DNA of 64,000 nucleotides, taken from positions 24,066,692-24,130,691 of the forward strand of contig OX155951.1 in NCBI GenBank assembly GCA_944548615.1. The letters are read 5' to 3'. Source of the stretch: Micropterix aruncella (Eukaryota > Arthropoda > Insecta > Lepidoptera > Micropterigidae). Positions within the stretch are counted from its first letter, which is position 1. Every line of letters starts with the position of its first letter. Below the pieces are notes generated by a model. It saw only the letters and a program-made list of their open reading frames with translations. It did no database searches and was not told where the DNA came from. Both the position numbers and the translations under genes were made by a program. Of the stretch, positions 12,351-24,810 are shown in pieces.

Positions 12351-14331
12351 TATTGATCAAACTTCTTCTTTGGGGTATACTAATTATAGTTATCGCAAAA
12401 ATAAAATCTTTAAAATCCAGAAATATCATAATAATCTAAATTAAGGAATGACAAGAAAATCGCAAAAATTAAATTATACTTTAAAGTCATATTATAATAA
12501 ATATTAATAAATAGAAATGGAAATTAAAAATAAAAGTGTTGAAAATAGAAACATCGAATCCACGATACGCTAACAAAATAATAGTTTGGGATTACCACGT
12601 GGCTCAAATTGAATCGCAAATAGTGAGATAAAGTTCAAAGAAAAGTCCCGTGTTTTATTGGGGTTTACCTAGTGATTGAGCGCAAAAAATTGGATACACC
12701 TACATTAACTCAATTTCGCAATTTTAATAATTTATTGTGTTTCACTTGTAAACAGGCGATAGTTATGTAGGTGAGTACACGTATACCTGTTACATCTATA
12801 AGTCCCTTGTTACGTTATGCCCAAGCAACTCCACGGGAAAATGTTCAACTTTTCGTGTACAAACTGCAAATATGGCGAACAACGTTCAAGAAGGCCGCTT
12901 CAAGCCATGTAGCCGTGAAATGACCACTTCAATGTGTCGCCTTGGCCGCGAACACGTGTTCCCAGATGCGATTCACAGAATTCACCTGAGTTAAATTTAC
13001 AATCCAGCACGGTGAAACAATCCTCAAAAACGCGACACACGGAGAAAGGATGCCAATGCCGACTTTTCAATTTATTGTTATCCCAAAGATTTATTCAACA
13101 CCTGATTTTAGCTTACGTGGTAGTGAGCGAATTTTCAGATTAGGAGACAGTTGATACTACACAATTTTAATGTATTATTGTAACAGAAATCATAACACTG
13201 ATAATATTAAATAAATATGTGAAATCCCAGAAGAAAATCGAAGTATTGTTTGAACTTACACTAAAAAAAAATATAGGTTCCTAAGATAATGAGCCTCCCT
13301 AACTGCAACAATGGCTAAACATGGGCACTGTTCAATAAAGATGCTATGCCATGCTTGATAATGTTTGATGAGTAATAATGTAAGACCAATGTCGGCATGT
13401 CAAACGAAGATGAATAATTTGCTTTTCTAACAGTGGCATTATACGCACTGCATATCTGGAGCGATCCGAGTGCCAAAATGCCAAACCATCAGTTGTCTTG
13501 CTAGAATGTAGCCGTGTTCTTATCGATTGTATGAGGTATCATTATCGAACATGATGTAAATATGTACCGCCTGGACTATCCTCTGTATCTCCACTTTTAT
13601 TATACAACTGGTTTTCCTGAACTATCGATGAGGACTCGGATATTTCGCCCTGCAGTAACATCATAAATACTGGCGTTTCCACATAAAAATACACTGGAAT
13701 CTAGTGTAATGGTGGTACTTCTTAGATATTATGTCTAATAAAAAAAATCAAGGAACTTGGCTATCTTATATAAACATCGCGTAATATACAGATGGATTTA
13801 CGAGTGCAACACAATTAGTCTAGCAATCATTTCTGGTAATATAATTTTTCTCTATGCAAAAGACTTACAGCTCTATCAAAATAATAATGATAAAATAGTT
13901 TGCGAATATTTTAAAACAGAATTGGTCATAACCAAAAATATATATGATATCTATCTCTATTTATGTTAAGGTTCTACACATTATGTTATATTTACTAACA
14001 AGTTTGAGCCTGATTGTGCTTTCACTCGGACGGTCGTTGCACTTAATGTTACTTAATGACAAACTTGCTTACCTAGGCGCTTTTCTTCGAGCACTATATA
14101 AGTTTTTAAAAATAACATCATGGAAACGTATGGAAGTGCAAACATTGGAAAAAGAGAAGCGTTTAAATTACGTCGGATTCACCAATATGCGAAAAGTGTA
14201 TCCTGATGGAATGTTCGGCATGGGGCAAGTGTCATTAGAAGCCAGGTTCCTAGGCTTATCTGCCCAAGGGATCAATTAAAATGCACCACCTATGCAGGTA
14301 ATGATTCATTCTAAAAAATATATATTTTATA
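12351..14331. other. AT-rich intergenic DNA
   Basis: No recognisable gene or repeat. Short open frames (for example 12934-13143 and 13944-14279) show no domain. Confidence 0.45.
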
Positions 14332-14805
14332 GATAATATAATAAATAAGATAAAAAACGAATTCACGGCGTGACTTTTGTAGCACCCGAAGTTTCGGCGA
14401 CGTAGAAGCCGCCGTTGTCTAGGGTATGTGTGATCCGGTAAGCCATTGAAATAAGAAGAACCTCGAAGTTCAATAGAGACGACGGTTACAAACTCTCTTC
14501 TACTTGGAACCCTCTTCTTAAAATGTTCCCACCGCCAAAAGCCGAACGCAAGTACGTAAGAGAGGATACAGTGAGTGTTGTATGCACGACGGACTTTCGA
14601 AATTCGCGCTCGTCGAGTCCGCCCCCCCCCCCCCCCCACGTTATAATTTACGCGGTGGTGGCAGCGGCATGCGGCCTACCCGCGTAACAACGGATTGACA
14701 GTTCTTTCAGTCTACCCTAGACAACGGCGGCTGCAACGTCGCCGAAACGGAGGGTGCTACAAAATTCATGCGGTAAATTCGTTTTTTTATATTATTTATA
14801 ATATA
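14332..14805. mobile_element. Foldback element with ~90-bp inverted arms
   Basis: Left arm 14332-14423 pairs with right arm 14715-14805. Both contain gccgccgttgtctaggg, tttcggcgacgt, tgtagcaccc and an AT-rich outer end leading into aaaaaacgaatt. The spacer of about 290 bp includes a run of 16 C at 14622-14637. It has no coding capacity. This is the form of a MITE or foldback transposon; a target duplication is not evident. Confidence 0.85.
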
Positions 14806-15772
14806 ATAAAAAAAAAATATTTATGGTTATGAAGAAAAAAACATTTTTAAGGCTAAGCTGCAGATACTAAAACTGAAATAATCCATTTTGCTATGCGAGC
14901 CGGTTCCTCAAATATGAAAAAAATATTAACATCTGAGCATAGCAATATGGCAACACGACACCGAGGCAATTATAAGGTTACACGTGCTACAAAATTGGCT
15001 ACTCACGATTAACTAATTTAGAAATTACAGGATTGTACAACTCGAATGCGCGATTAAAACGATCAGCGGTCTTAAATTGCATTATTAAAAATCGGAACAC
15101 GTTAAGTTTGCCATCGAAGCGTCAGGAAATAAAGCTAAAAGGAGGCAAATGGGCAGCCATTAGTAGTGTCTGCCAAAGTGACGGATGGCATTCCGCGGAA
15201 TCAATCGCACTGTTTTGAATCCTAACGGCCTATTCTTGCGAGCGAGAGTAGCTCGTGAGACCCCTAAATAGCTCCACGCTCTTTGCGGCGACCAGCTACC
15301 GCCGCGGAAATAGAACAATTAAATAGCTTAGTTGGAAAATAGCTTGAATGCATTCTGGCGAAGCGGTTGGTTGTTTTGAGCTATTGAAACAAATTGACTC
15401 ATCATAATAGATCGATATAGCTTCGTTGATAGGAACGGTTTCAACCCCTGTTTATTGTTGGTCCGCATATTACTAAATCGAAGTATGCGAAACGACTTTA
15501 CTAACAGTAGTGTTAGTCCCATCCTAACAAGATCCTAACAGTGTTATTTCAACGTTTATTTAGGCATTTAATTTTAATTGGTTGCAAACTATAACCACCG
15601 TTAATTTACAGATCGTGTAATTTTTTAGTGAAATTTCTATTATATACCATATTTAGGCTTTACATACAAGTTATGTTAGGTAAATGGTAGCTACCTAAAT
15701 TTAACAAAAGGATATTACACAATCTTGATCACTTATATATTCCTCGCAGCAAAAATAGTTGTTTATACAGAA
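14806..15772. other. Intergenic DNA, small GC-richer patch
   Basis: No gene recognised. 15170-15310 is GC-richer (ccgcggaa..., gcgagcgagagtagctcgtg) with a short self-complementary stretch; function unknown. Confidence 0.4.
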
Positions 15773-16158
15773 TGAGATTTTATTAACCGGCATCCTTTAA
15801 GGGGGTGAATCAGTACGAGAAAGTAAGCAACCTTGATAAAAAAATGTAGAAAATGAAAAAAAAATATTTTTCAAATATTTTTTTTTTCAAATTTGAAATA
15901 ATAAACTTTTTGAAAATATGTAGGTATAAAAAACGCTGAGCGTGATGCGCTATCTAAAATGATTATTAGTGATATTTTACCTACCGATAGATGGCGCAGC
16001 GCCCTCAAACGCTTGTCCAACTTTTATTTAACAGTCAAGTTCTTTAAATTTTCATAAAAAAATAAATATCTTTATTTTTTGTTTTTTTTTTAAATAAAAA
16101 GTTGTTTAGTTGCTTGTAGTGATTCACCCCCTTGAAGGATGCTGCTAATTAAAACTCA
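15773..16158. mobile_element. MITE family C, copy 1
   Basis: The 5' end (tgagattttattaaccggca then tcctttaagggggtgaatca) is the inverse of the 3' end (gattcacccccttgaaggat then gctgctaattaaaactca), arms of about 55 bp. The interior is AT-rich with a gatagatggcgcagcgc core shared with the second copy at 26215-27272. No coding capacity; likely non-autonomous DNA transposon of unknown superfamily. Confidence 0.85.
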
Positions 16159-17251
16159 TGCTGTATATTATTTTAGGAAAGTAAATTTTTACTCCATTTA
16201 AAATATCACGCACATGAAAACCAATGCTAATTTCTTAAAGATATGGAGATTTTCAGCACTCACCCTACAATACACACATACAACAAACGAAAGGAGTTAC
16301 TCTATGTACTCTATGTATGTCTCAATTTATTTATTGATGTTATTTATTTATTTAATCTTCGGGAAACATACATCGCTACATTATTTATGCCTAATTATCT
16401 TACTGCAATGTTCGCTGGCCGATTAAGTGTTACCTACTGTAGTCTTATATTATTTTCTGATACGATAATTATCAAAACTTAATCGAATTTAATAAATTAC
16501 TATCGAATTATTGCTATGATAGGTAACAAGAGGGATGGGACATAGGATATGATCACACAGTTCACATCCTCTTACTGTGCATTTATACTCGTGTAAGACT
16601 CAATACAGAAGCATACTATTTCACAAATATAGTAAAATATAACTACTTTCGAAAAAAGCTGAAAAGCTTCCACTTTTCAAGACACTAAAACTTGTTTATA
16701 CGTGCAGTATAGAGGAATTTCGAGCGTATTTAAGTATTTTGTTTTATTGAGATATCTATTTTTATTTATTACCTTTGCGCCAACCCGACCCCACAACGCA
16801 AGGCTAGCGCGAAGCGTCTTGCATTTAAAAATAAAATATATATTACGCTTAAAATCATTCTTTTCCACGTTTAAAGATTTAGAACAAGAAACGCCAGGGG
16901 GAAGAACAAGAAACGCCAAATTTTGATTTGATCGATTTCATTTGTTTACTATTTGCAATTGCATCGACACAGATATTATGTCAGTTATTTGCGATAATAA
17001 TATTTACATTTGGTTATTTCATCGATTTCAGTTTAATTAGTAGATAAATCTCTTTTATTACATTTAGTTATTTCTATCTACATCTCTCGTTTCTTACGTG
17101 ATCTTTTATTTGATTATTTATATTTGTACTAAAATTAGATTATTATCACTATAACTATAATTAGATTATTTTCATGAAGTCATTGTTTTTCACTCCGTTC
17201 CAGATAGGATAGAAAAAAATCAATTCCATCTTATAATTCTTTTTTAAAACT
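16159..17251. other. AT-rich intergenic DNA
   Basis: Nothing recognised; 16930-17170 is very AT-rich with loose gatttattt-type repetition. Confidence 0.45.
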
Positions 17252-17625
17252 TATTCCCTCACCGTTCATGCAGCTAGACTATGGAACCAGCTCCCGTCAA
17301 ATATCAGAAACGCACCAACGGTTTCTACTTTCCAAGTGTCTCTGAAAAAGCATTTTATGTCCCTAAATTCCTAGTTATACTACGTTTCATCCCATCCTCC
17401 CCGATCCTTCGCTCCTTGCGAATATTTCAAATCCTAACTATATTTTTAAAGAATGCCATTTTTTTACTTGTTTAATTTTTGTTATGTAATAACTTTTTTT
17501 GTTTGTTTTATCTCATGGCACCTAAATTCTTACACGTCCACGAACGTAGGCTGTAAGAGATTGTATTTTAGGCAATAAGTCCGCCTGTTGTTTGTTTTGT
17601 TTTTCTTAAAATGTGCAATAAAGAA
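17252..17625 (+). pseudogene. LINE 3' end: RT C-terminus plus 3' UTR
   Basis: Frame from about 17252 reads YSLTVHAARLWNQLPSNIR, then NAPTVSTFQVSLKKHFMSLN and a stop at 17372-17374. AARLWN.LP.NIR followed by TF...LK.H is the terminal signature of CR1/Jockey-like LINE polymerases. The following 250 bp end in gtgcaataaagaattaa, a typical LINE 3' UTR with tail. The copy is severely 5'-truncated, as expected of abortive target-primed reverse transcription. Confidence 0.75.
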
Positions 17626-18443
17626 TTAATACCTATTTATCTATTATTTAATTAAATGAACTTCCCTGAGATATATCGAAACATGCGTGGAAATATTACA
17701 ATGATATATTTTTAATTGCTTACACCCTAAAAGGGTTTAGGAAAAAATATACTTGGAACTTGAGACTTGGTTAAACCAAATCAGCACCTTCACAAAACGG
17801 TAGCATGAAACACTATAGAGATACCGCCGCAGCTGGCGACTTACAAGTATGCGATCCGTTTTGCAAATCCGGTTTGTTTTTGAAGGAATGTTTTTCGCGA
17901 AGCGATATCACCCGTTTGATGCTTTTTATTTTGTATCCGCCGGCCCGTCCGTGCGTTTTTCCACGGGACAGTGCATCCCTCTCTGTCAGTCGCGGGCGAA
18001 TCTCTTCATACCGGACGCCGTTCACTGTGAAAGAAAAGTACAGACCGTCCATTTTCCCAGATCGATTACCCTTGAATGGACAAAGACATTTTCGCAGCAA
18101 TCTTTCGATTTTTTTTGAAACCCTAATTAATTGTGCATTTTAAAAAAAATAGTTTTTCTTGTTTAATTTGTTACACAGAAGCATTCCCTGAAAAAAAGGT
18201 TTTTTGGTCCCTAACATCCCCGTTTAGAGGTACCGATAGTTTCTTGGATAAAATATAATTTTAATCAGGGATTTACCATGAAAACCGAAGGATTTTCCGG
18301 GACGTTTCATCCGCACGCATGTCCCGACATCGACGCGAAAACATGTTGTCCCGCCTCCCTGAGCACTTAAAATATTTTGAACACCTATGATACTGTAAAT
18401 AAAATACGTCCGATAACAAATTTTACATGTTTCCTAATAAGGA
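17626..18443. other. Intergenic, GC-richer patch 17790-18110
   Basis: Open frames overlap on both strands at 17805-18143, but none has a domain, signal peptide or composition suggesting a protein. The patch may be an old exon or regulatory DNA; I cannot tell. Confidence 0.35.
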
Positions 18444-18892
18444 ACAAGTAAATATATTAAAAAGAATAAAAAACACGACTGCCATTACAGAAAGTGAACT
18501 ATTTTATTTATAATTATTTTCATTACGTTTTTTTAATAAAATATTTGAGGTTTACGTATGTATATATATATATATATATATATAAGTAGATGTGAATTTC
18601 CGGAATGTGCTCAATTAGACCTTTCATTTGACACTAAACACGATAGATATATGTATGTCAATTTATTGACATTTTAACATTTGGACATTCAGACAACTAT
18701 TTACTAAATATTTGGGGAGTTAATGTACTTTACGACAATCGAGATGATATAAGTATTCTAACAATATCACGCACTTTTAAATCAGTTAAGCGTTTAGAAG
18801 TTATGGTGGAATAAAGAAACGGAAAACATATATGAATCTTGGACTAATTACACTCCTTTTTTGTTGGGCAGTCGTGTAAAAAATGGGCTTTT
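18444..18892 (+). mobile_element. MITE family B, copy 1
   Basis: Begins acaagtaaatatattaaaaa and carries cacgactgcc near the left end, matched by its inverse gggcagtcgtg near the right end, so it has subterminal inverted repeats. Shared internal words include gaaatatttg, catttggacat and tagtggaataaagaaacgg-type text. A short (TA)n lies at about 18560. Other copies: 24751, 40698, 48308, 56290 and 60480. No coding capacity; a non-autonomous element of undetermined class. Confidence 0.85.
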
Positions 18893-19271
18893 TGTTGCTA
18901 TAAAATAAAATACATATTGTGTTAATTTTTTTTCGTTATGAGGACGTAAACATGAGCAATTCCAAAATGTCGCATTCTTATATTAAAATGAAAATATGAC
19001 AAAAAATCAAATCGATTTGCAGTAAAAATATTACCTATAACATATATTTAAATTTAATAATATTCTAACTCTCACAGTATGATAGAAAGGAAAGTTGAAT
19101 TGGTTGTGTTGAAATGCTTTCCCTGATTCAATTATGTATGGTAGGCAGTGGACAGTAAAAAGGAAATTAAATATTTTGAGAATATATATGGCAAACAGAA
19201 ACCGATAGATTTTTCTCAATTAAAATTATTATGTTACAAAAACTATATATATGTGGTAGGAACATTTTGAT
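18893..19271. other. AT-rich intergenic DNA
   Basis: Nothing recognised. Confidence 0.5.
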
Positions 19272-19936
19272 GTGTCGACTACAACGGGCGAGCTTGACAC
19301 CGCAGGAAGTTTTAACGATATAATTTATCGTTCTGTCTCCCGAGAGGTGATCGTAGAAGACTTGGGACGATACAGTTCACTGTCTAGTTATACCGCTCGC
19401 TTGTAAGAAGCCAACGCCTTACCGCAAGACACCAGGATGCAACCAGCGGGCCGATCTCGCATCCTTACTTACAGTATCGGCCAGATTTCTCCGGCCTCCC
19501 GACTGGTTACGGAATCGATGTCGCTAACGCGGTCCTCTCCCTTACGTTGCGCTGATTCGGTGTCTACTGAATCTATCGCGGACCACAGCGTCCTTTGCCC
19601 GGCTGTTCACCCGGTATCGGGTAGCCGAATGGTCGTCTCAAGAGCGGTCGCCGTGATGTTAACAACCACCCCCGCTCAATAGGAGACAAAGCCGTTTCCA
19701 GACTCCCCCCGTTATCAGTCGGAATGCACAGTCGATTGGCTGACGCCTCAAGGTACACAAACCGTCCAGGAGTTCCTGAAGGGAGATTCCAGAGGAAATA
19801 ACCCGCAGGCACGAAGTCCTACCCGGACTCGCACTTCTGCTTGTAGTCTACCGGATGGGAGCTGACGGAATTGGGCCGACTCTCACACATGGGTCATAAT
19901 GGCCCATATTTACTGGGCCCATTAGCTTCCTAATGT
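19272..19936 (+). repeat. Family A dispersed repeat, near full length
   Basis: Starts gactacaacgggcgagc, then gcaggaagttttaacgat, and ends near gggcccattagcttcc. Landmarks shared with other copies are tctatcgcggaccac, ttcacccggtatcgggtagc, aggagacaa and cacagtcgattggctgacgc. GC content is far above the flanks. Predicted frames differ between copies and share no domain, so I treat it as noncoding. It could be a SINE-like or other non-autonomous element. Confidence 0.85.
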
Positions 19937-21379
19937 GGCAGAAATATGCAGGAACAGAAACAGATAGGTTTTTTCAACGTAGGGTGCTGGACACTACTGT
20001 GTTTCGAGAGAGACAACAGCCTGCGCTTTAAACACTGTAATATCCGAAATCAAGGAAGAGTTAGAGTTGATACCGTTTCTAAATGCTCTAAATATAGTGC
20101 AAAGCTTCAGTCGCGAAATCTAAAAGGAAGACTCATTAAGAACTACAACCGCGATTTGTAAGTTGTAGCAGTTTTCCTCACGGATACTTGTGACGTTGAA
20201 ACGATGCTTCTAGGCTACCAGTGTTTGCAAGAGCCCGTCTAGTTTTTTCTGTAAAAATATCTTGACGCATCCTTTTAATTTATATTTATAGGCGGGAGTT
20301 TTTGCCGATGGAAATATGTGACGCGATTCTCGCTTTGTTGCGAGAACTCAAACACCTTAGGCGTATCTTTTGCCGCTACGCCGCATCACAGACTATGAGA
20401 GAAATAGTAAAATGCATTTACCAGATGCCTCATGGCTTTGAACACAACCAATCCGCCGTTGTTCAAGAAGCTGAAAGCGTTTCATTTTGTTTATTGCTTA
20501 TCAAACCGAAATTATATTTTAGAGGATGTTTTAACGAATGAATGAAAGATTGAAAAGAATTATAATTGCATTACATAATAAAGATGTAGGTACATATTAG
20601 CACTTTTATTTGAATTTCATACGTATAACACAACTGACTATAATTACACAATGATATCTCACAGACAACTATTGCAGAAAACATTTTAAATTACGGTAGC
20701 CAAAAAAATTGCAAAAACGACAAAAAGCAAAATACATCTGGGTGCAAAAAGGAATACAGGATATAATAGTGTAGGGTAAAGATCTAGTTACATTACCGTT
20801 CAAAAGTATTTGGCACCCACTTTTATTGTACTGATTGTAATATAAAAGTTATTTAAAAATATTTTTTTAGCACATTTGGCTACAAGCCCGAAATGCATTT
20901 GTATAGCTTATAAATCAAACTTATTTAACCCTTCAGGCCTCGGCCCCTCAGCCGATTGACAAGTTGCTGTCCCAAAAAATTTTACTGTCTCACCAAAACA
21001 TTAATTACTGCTAAACCACTGTACCCATAATTAAAATGAAACATATTAACATAATAAAATAAAACAAATTAAATTAAAATGAAATTAAAACGGGGCCGTC
21101 ACACTCTAATTAGAAAATGTAATGAGGGCTACCTACAATAACATAAATAAATTCTTCCCAGAATTGTTAAACGACGATTATATTCCTGAACTTTAATTAA
21201 TATTCGATATCTTTTTATAGGGATTACGGCCTACTAGGTTGACTTATGAGCAATATCAATGTACGTCGGGTGTGTACCCAAATGTGATTAAATATAGGAT
21301 TTTTTAAATACTTTTATATAAAGAGTAAAATAAAAAGTGGGTCCTCAAATACTTTTGAGAGGTGGTGTAGAGAGATACT
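19937..21379. other. Intergenic DNA
   Basis: Frames at 19946-20161 and 20302-20541 have no recognisable domain; 20200-20540 is slightly GC-richer. No supported gene. Confidence 0.4.
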
Positions 21380-21480
21380 TGAAGGTGAATAGAGGCGCAT
21401 CGCCTCCGATGTGAAAACGTGGCTAGTTCCATAGTCGGGCTGCACGAATACAAATATAAAAATGACTGATGGGATTAGGA
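21380..21480 (-). pseudogene. LINE RT C-terminal relic
   Basis: The minus strand translates to ISHFYICIRAARLWN, a stop, then PRFHIGGDAP. RAARLWN.LPR is the conserved C-terminal motif of CR1/Jockey-type polymerases. The match is short and degraded. Confidence 0.5.
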
Positions 21481-22527
21481 TCGCATTACCTTAATGAATC
21501 TGAGTGAAAGACCATGACTTGTTAAGGGAGTAAAAATTTCTTAAGATGTGGATGGAAGTGGGAAGCGGGAAGGTTCATCCTCAGCCATTGTAATCTTACG
21601 GAAATTCGTAGGTAATGTGGTCGAATCTGAGTAGGTTCGAGTTTATATAGAATTCTTTTTTTATCGTATGATCCTAAATCTCGAGCATCTAATGATGTGA
21701 AATCTCAACATATATTTCGGCGTGTGAAAAACTTAAAATAGGAGAGTTAAAAGTAACGCTTGATTGAAAATTTGAAAAAATAAAATATTCTGTTTTCATC
21801 ATTAAATCAAAATGTCAAATGAAAAATACAGCGTTATTTAAGAGAGCGGATTTACGACTTCTTATTTTTGTTCTTCTGCAACATCCCCACCTCCACCTCG
21901 TTTTAATTACTTATTTTTTGTAAATTTCCTCTTGGAATGCCAAAATATAAAGTATTGCAGCATATATTTTTTTTTATTAAACTGCTTCCAAAACATTAAG
22001 GAATTTTAGGCATTTCCAATAAGTATGTTACAGTTATTTAATTAAATGTGAATATTTTTGCTTAGAAAGTATAATAACAAGCTAAACGAAAGCATAGGTT
22101 AATTAAGTTTAAAATTCCACAAAATGACCTAAACCCTATTCTAGTAATAGCATCGATGAAATTGACGTAGACAATTTTGTAGTGGTTAGGTAACTCATCA
22201 TGGTTGAAGGGATGTCACTGGGTCGTTTCAATAATGTGCATCGATTGAGTCTTTCGATTAGCATTGTTAGTGAGCCAACCATGTAAATGTACTGACGCAA
22301 AATGAAGCCAGAAATTTTCGTTTACAAAGGCTACTTGTAAGAATATGGTATAATAGAGAGGCAAACAATCGATCTGTCATCTATTTTTTTCTTGGGTTGT
22401 TATACGTCTAACAATGTCAATAATAATAATCGTAATAACTTCTATGTATATTAAAGAATCATGTTTTTTAATAATTTTGTGTGTCTTGCAATGGACAGAG
22501 CCATTGCTACCCATGACATGTCAATCC
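21481..22527. other. AT-rich intergenic DNA
   Basis: Nothing firmly recognised. Confidence 0.45.
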
Positions 22528-22531
22528 TTAA

Positions 22532-22766
22532 CCCCTCAAATGTGAGGCGACCCTTAAGGGATGCCTTGGCAAAATGTATACAAAATGTATATAAATTTAT
22601 ATAAATGTAAATATAAATGTAAATGTGCGCCGCTTTATAGTAATCCGCTCTATAGTAATGCTATAGCTCTATAGTAAACCCCGCTCTATGTAAATGTAAA
22701 TGTAAATATAAATTTATATACATTTTGCCGTAGGCAACCCGAGCTAATCGCCATTCATTTGAGGGG
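22532..22766. mobile_element. piggyBac-like MITE with TTAA duplication
   Basis: A 235-bp element flanked on both sides by TTAA (22528-22531 and 22767-22770). Ends are CCCCTCAAATG and CATTTGAGGGG. Homology of the arms continues inward through ggcaaaatgtata and taaatttatat to atgtaaatgtaaat repeats. TTAA target choice and CCC/GGG ends are the hallmarks of piggyBac. No coding capacity, so it would need a transposase in trans. Confidence 0.85.
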
Positions 22767-22770
22767 TTAA

Positions 22771-22982
22771 TTAATTCAGTCCATATATGATTAGCTGACA
22801 ATATATAGGTATGCAGATCAGCGGCCTTTATAAATCAGTCCCTTGTAGACCAGTATAATGTACTTTTTACAATGATAAATTTAATATCAATTGTTGCTAA
22901 AATCACAAAATTTCGCAGCTGATTTAAATACGCATACGTTGTAACTGAATACAGTAACTAAAATAATAAATATTCTCTAAAG
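22771..22982. other. AT-rich intergenic DNA
   Basis: Nothing recognised. Confidence 0.45.
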
Positions 22983-23345
22983 CAGGGGTCAGCAAGTAAT
23001 ACTATTGAAAATGTTTATCGAGGTCCAAAGAAAAAACTTATGATACTTAGTAGTTTCAATTTTTATTTTGACTTGTTAAGGTACCTAATTATATAAATTT
23101 AATTTGATGTAAAACACAATAGGTATGTCTATTATTAAAAAAATTCGCATGTGGCGCTGGAATGTCATTCTACATTTGCGATATTTTAAAAAAGGAACAA
23201 TATTCAGGGTTTTTTAAGACTTCGCGTATTTTAGATGATAATGACCATTACATTGCATAGATAGTTAAGTTATTTAACAATATTTGGCGGTCTTAGTTTC
23301 GACCTTCCGCGGTCCGGATTCGGACCGCGGTCCGAATCCTAAAGC
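22983..23345. mobile_element. Possible hAT-type non-autonomous fragment
   Basis: Starts CAGGGGTCAGCAA, like the end of many hAT elements, and near its right side carries a 10-bp perfect stem ccgcggtccg (loop gatt) cggaccgcgg at 23307-23330, followed by tccgaatcc that can pair with ggattcgga. GC-rich hairpins of this form are common in hAT MITEs. No matching right terminus found. Confidence 0.35.
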
Positions 23346-23683
23346 TTCCGCAATATATTAGCGATTAGTGGTTAGGAAAACCGATTTAAGCGCTTTCTAA
23401 AATGGTATCATAATATAATTAAGTGGAATATTAACCTGAAGTAAATCGGGTTGAAGAGACCTTGAGCTATTCCCACTGCTATATGACGCCCTCATACGTA
23501 ACACAATATTGGAGACGAACTATGGGAACAATGTTTAGTTTTATATAAAAAAATATTGAATTATTTGATTATTATGATAGATATCATAAGTTTTGCCTAT
23601 ATATTATTTAATGAATAGTTATTTATTATCATGTATCATAATTGATATGATTCATGATATCAATTATGTTATTATAATTACTC

Positions 23684-24082
23684 CGCGACCGAATTCGAAA
23701 CGAGACCATTAGAGAAAGATGCGATCTAGTAACAACGATCGAAGAAGAAGTACAAAAACGTCGACTACGATGGTTCGGCCATGTTTGCCGAATGAACGAC
23801 AATCGCTTGCCACGTAAACTTCTTTGGAGAGACCGTCCGACAGAATGGAGAATTCAGCGATCGGCACCGAAGAAAACCTGGCTAAATACCATCAAAGGCG
23901 ACCTTAAAAATCAACGATTGTCGGCTAGGGATGCTCGAGACGTGGCAAAAAATCGTCAAGAATGGAAGCGAATCGTGAATGGAGTACGAGATCCAGCGGC
24001 ACCGACAGCAGCGTATTGGCTGCGAGGGCGACCCCCTCCCCAATCGCCGGCTACGGAATAAATAATAATAATAATAATAATG
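23684..24082 (+). pseudogene. LINE (RTE-like) polymerase C-terminus with (AAT)n tail
   Basis: Open frame of about 125 codons ending TAA at 24059-24061. It reads RDRIRNETIRERCDLV, EEEVQKRRLRWFGHVCRMND, LPRKLLWRDR and SARDARDVAKNRQEWKRIV. The LRWFGHV.RM and A.DR..W motifs mark the C-terminal domain of endonuclease/RT-type LINEs of the RTE sort. The copy ends in a trinucleotide (AAT)n tail at once after the stop. The core polymerase is missing (5' truncation), but the remaining frame is undamaged, so insertion was fairly recent. Confidence 0.85.
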
Positions 24083-24750
24083 TATCATAATTATCCTTTG
24101 GATATTGGACTGTAAAATATAGCTATAGCGATAAGTCCGCCATTTGTGCATAAATTGTCTTTTTTTTAAATAAAACTAGTGTAATATTCATTAAGTACTG
24201 TTTTTATAGCACAATAAAGTTAATGTATTATATTCTATTATATTGATATTTTTCCTAAACAAAATATACCTATGGATTTCCGAATGAAAAATATTCATGA
24301 CCAAAAAAAAGAGCTAGGGGTCTTAAAAAGCTAAAAAACTATTTAAGGCTAAAAAGGATATTATAAGAGTCATTAATAAAATACCATTCCGCTATCCTTC
24401 TAGCCTTCTATAGTTTTAAGTTTCTACCTTCTAATTTCTATAATATCCATCAAATTTATTCAAAAGTAAATGTTGGTACTACATATATTCAACGAAAATA
24501 TCACCATTCACACCGCCTGAGTACTGCCACGTGATGTTTCAACAAGGCACCCGCCTGTAAGATTTTTTTCATTATACATAAATTTGGGCCGTTAGCGTAT
24601 AAGGGGAATAAAAAATAAAAACAAAAAAAAACTTGCAAAACAACTAGCTACTCAAGCCGACACGATCGTTGAGACCACACCCCAGATAGGTGGGGTGAAA
24701 CATAAGGTGGAAAGCATTTATACCAAAAGAGGACAAAAAGAAATATAGAT
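24083..24750. other. AT-rich intergenic DNA
   Basis: Nothing recognised. Confidence 0.45.
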
Positions 24751-24810
24751 CACAAGTAAATATATTAAAAAGAATAAAAAAACATGACTGCCGTTACAGA
24801 AAGTGAACGA
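24751..24810 (+). repeat. MITE family B, left-end fragment
   Basis: Contains acaagtaaatatattaaaaa and catgactgccgttacagaaa, the first 60 bp of family B, then breaks off into unrelated sequence. Confidence 0.75.

Noticed and set aside
17805..18143. Overlapping frames on both strands
   Set aside because: No domain, no strand preference, no relatives recognised.
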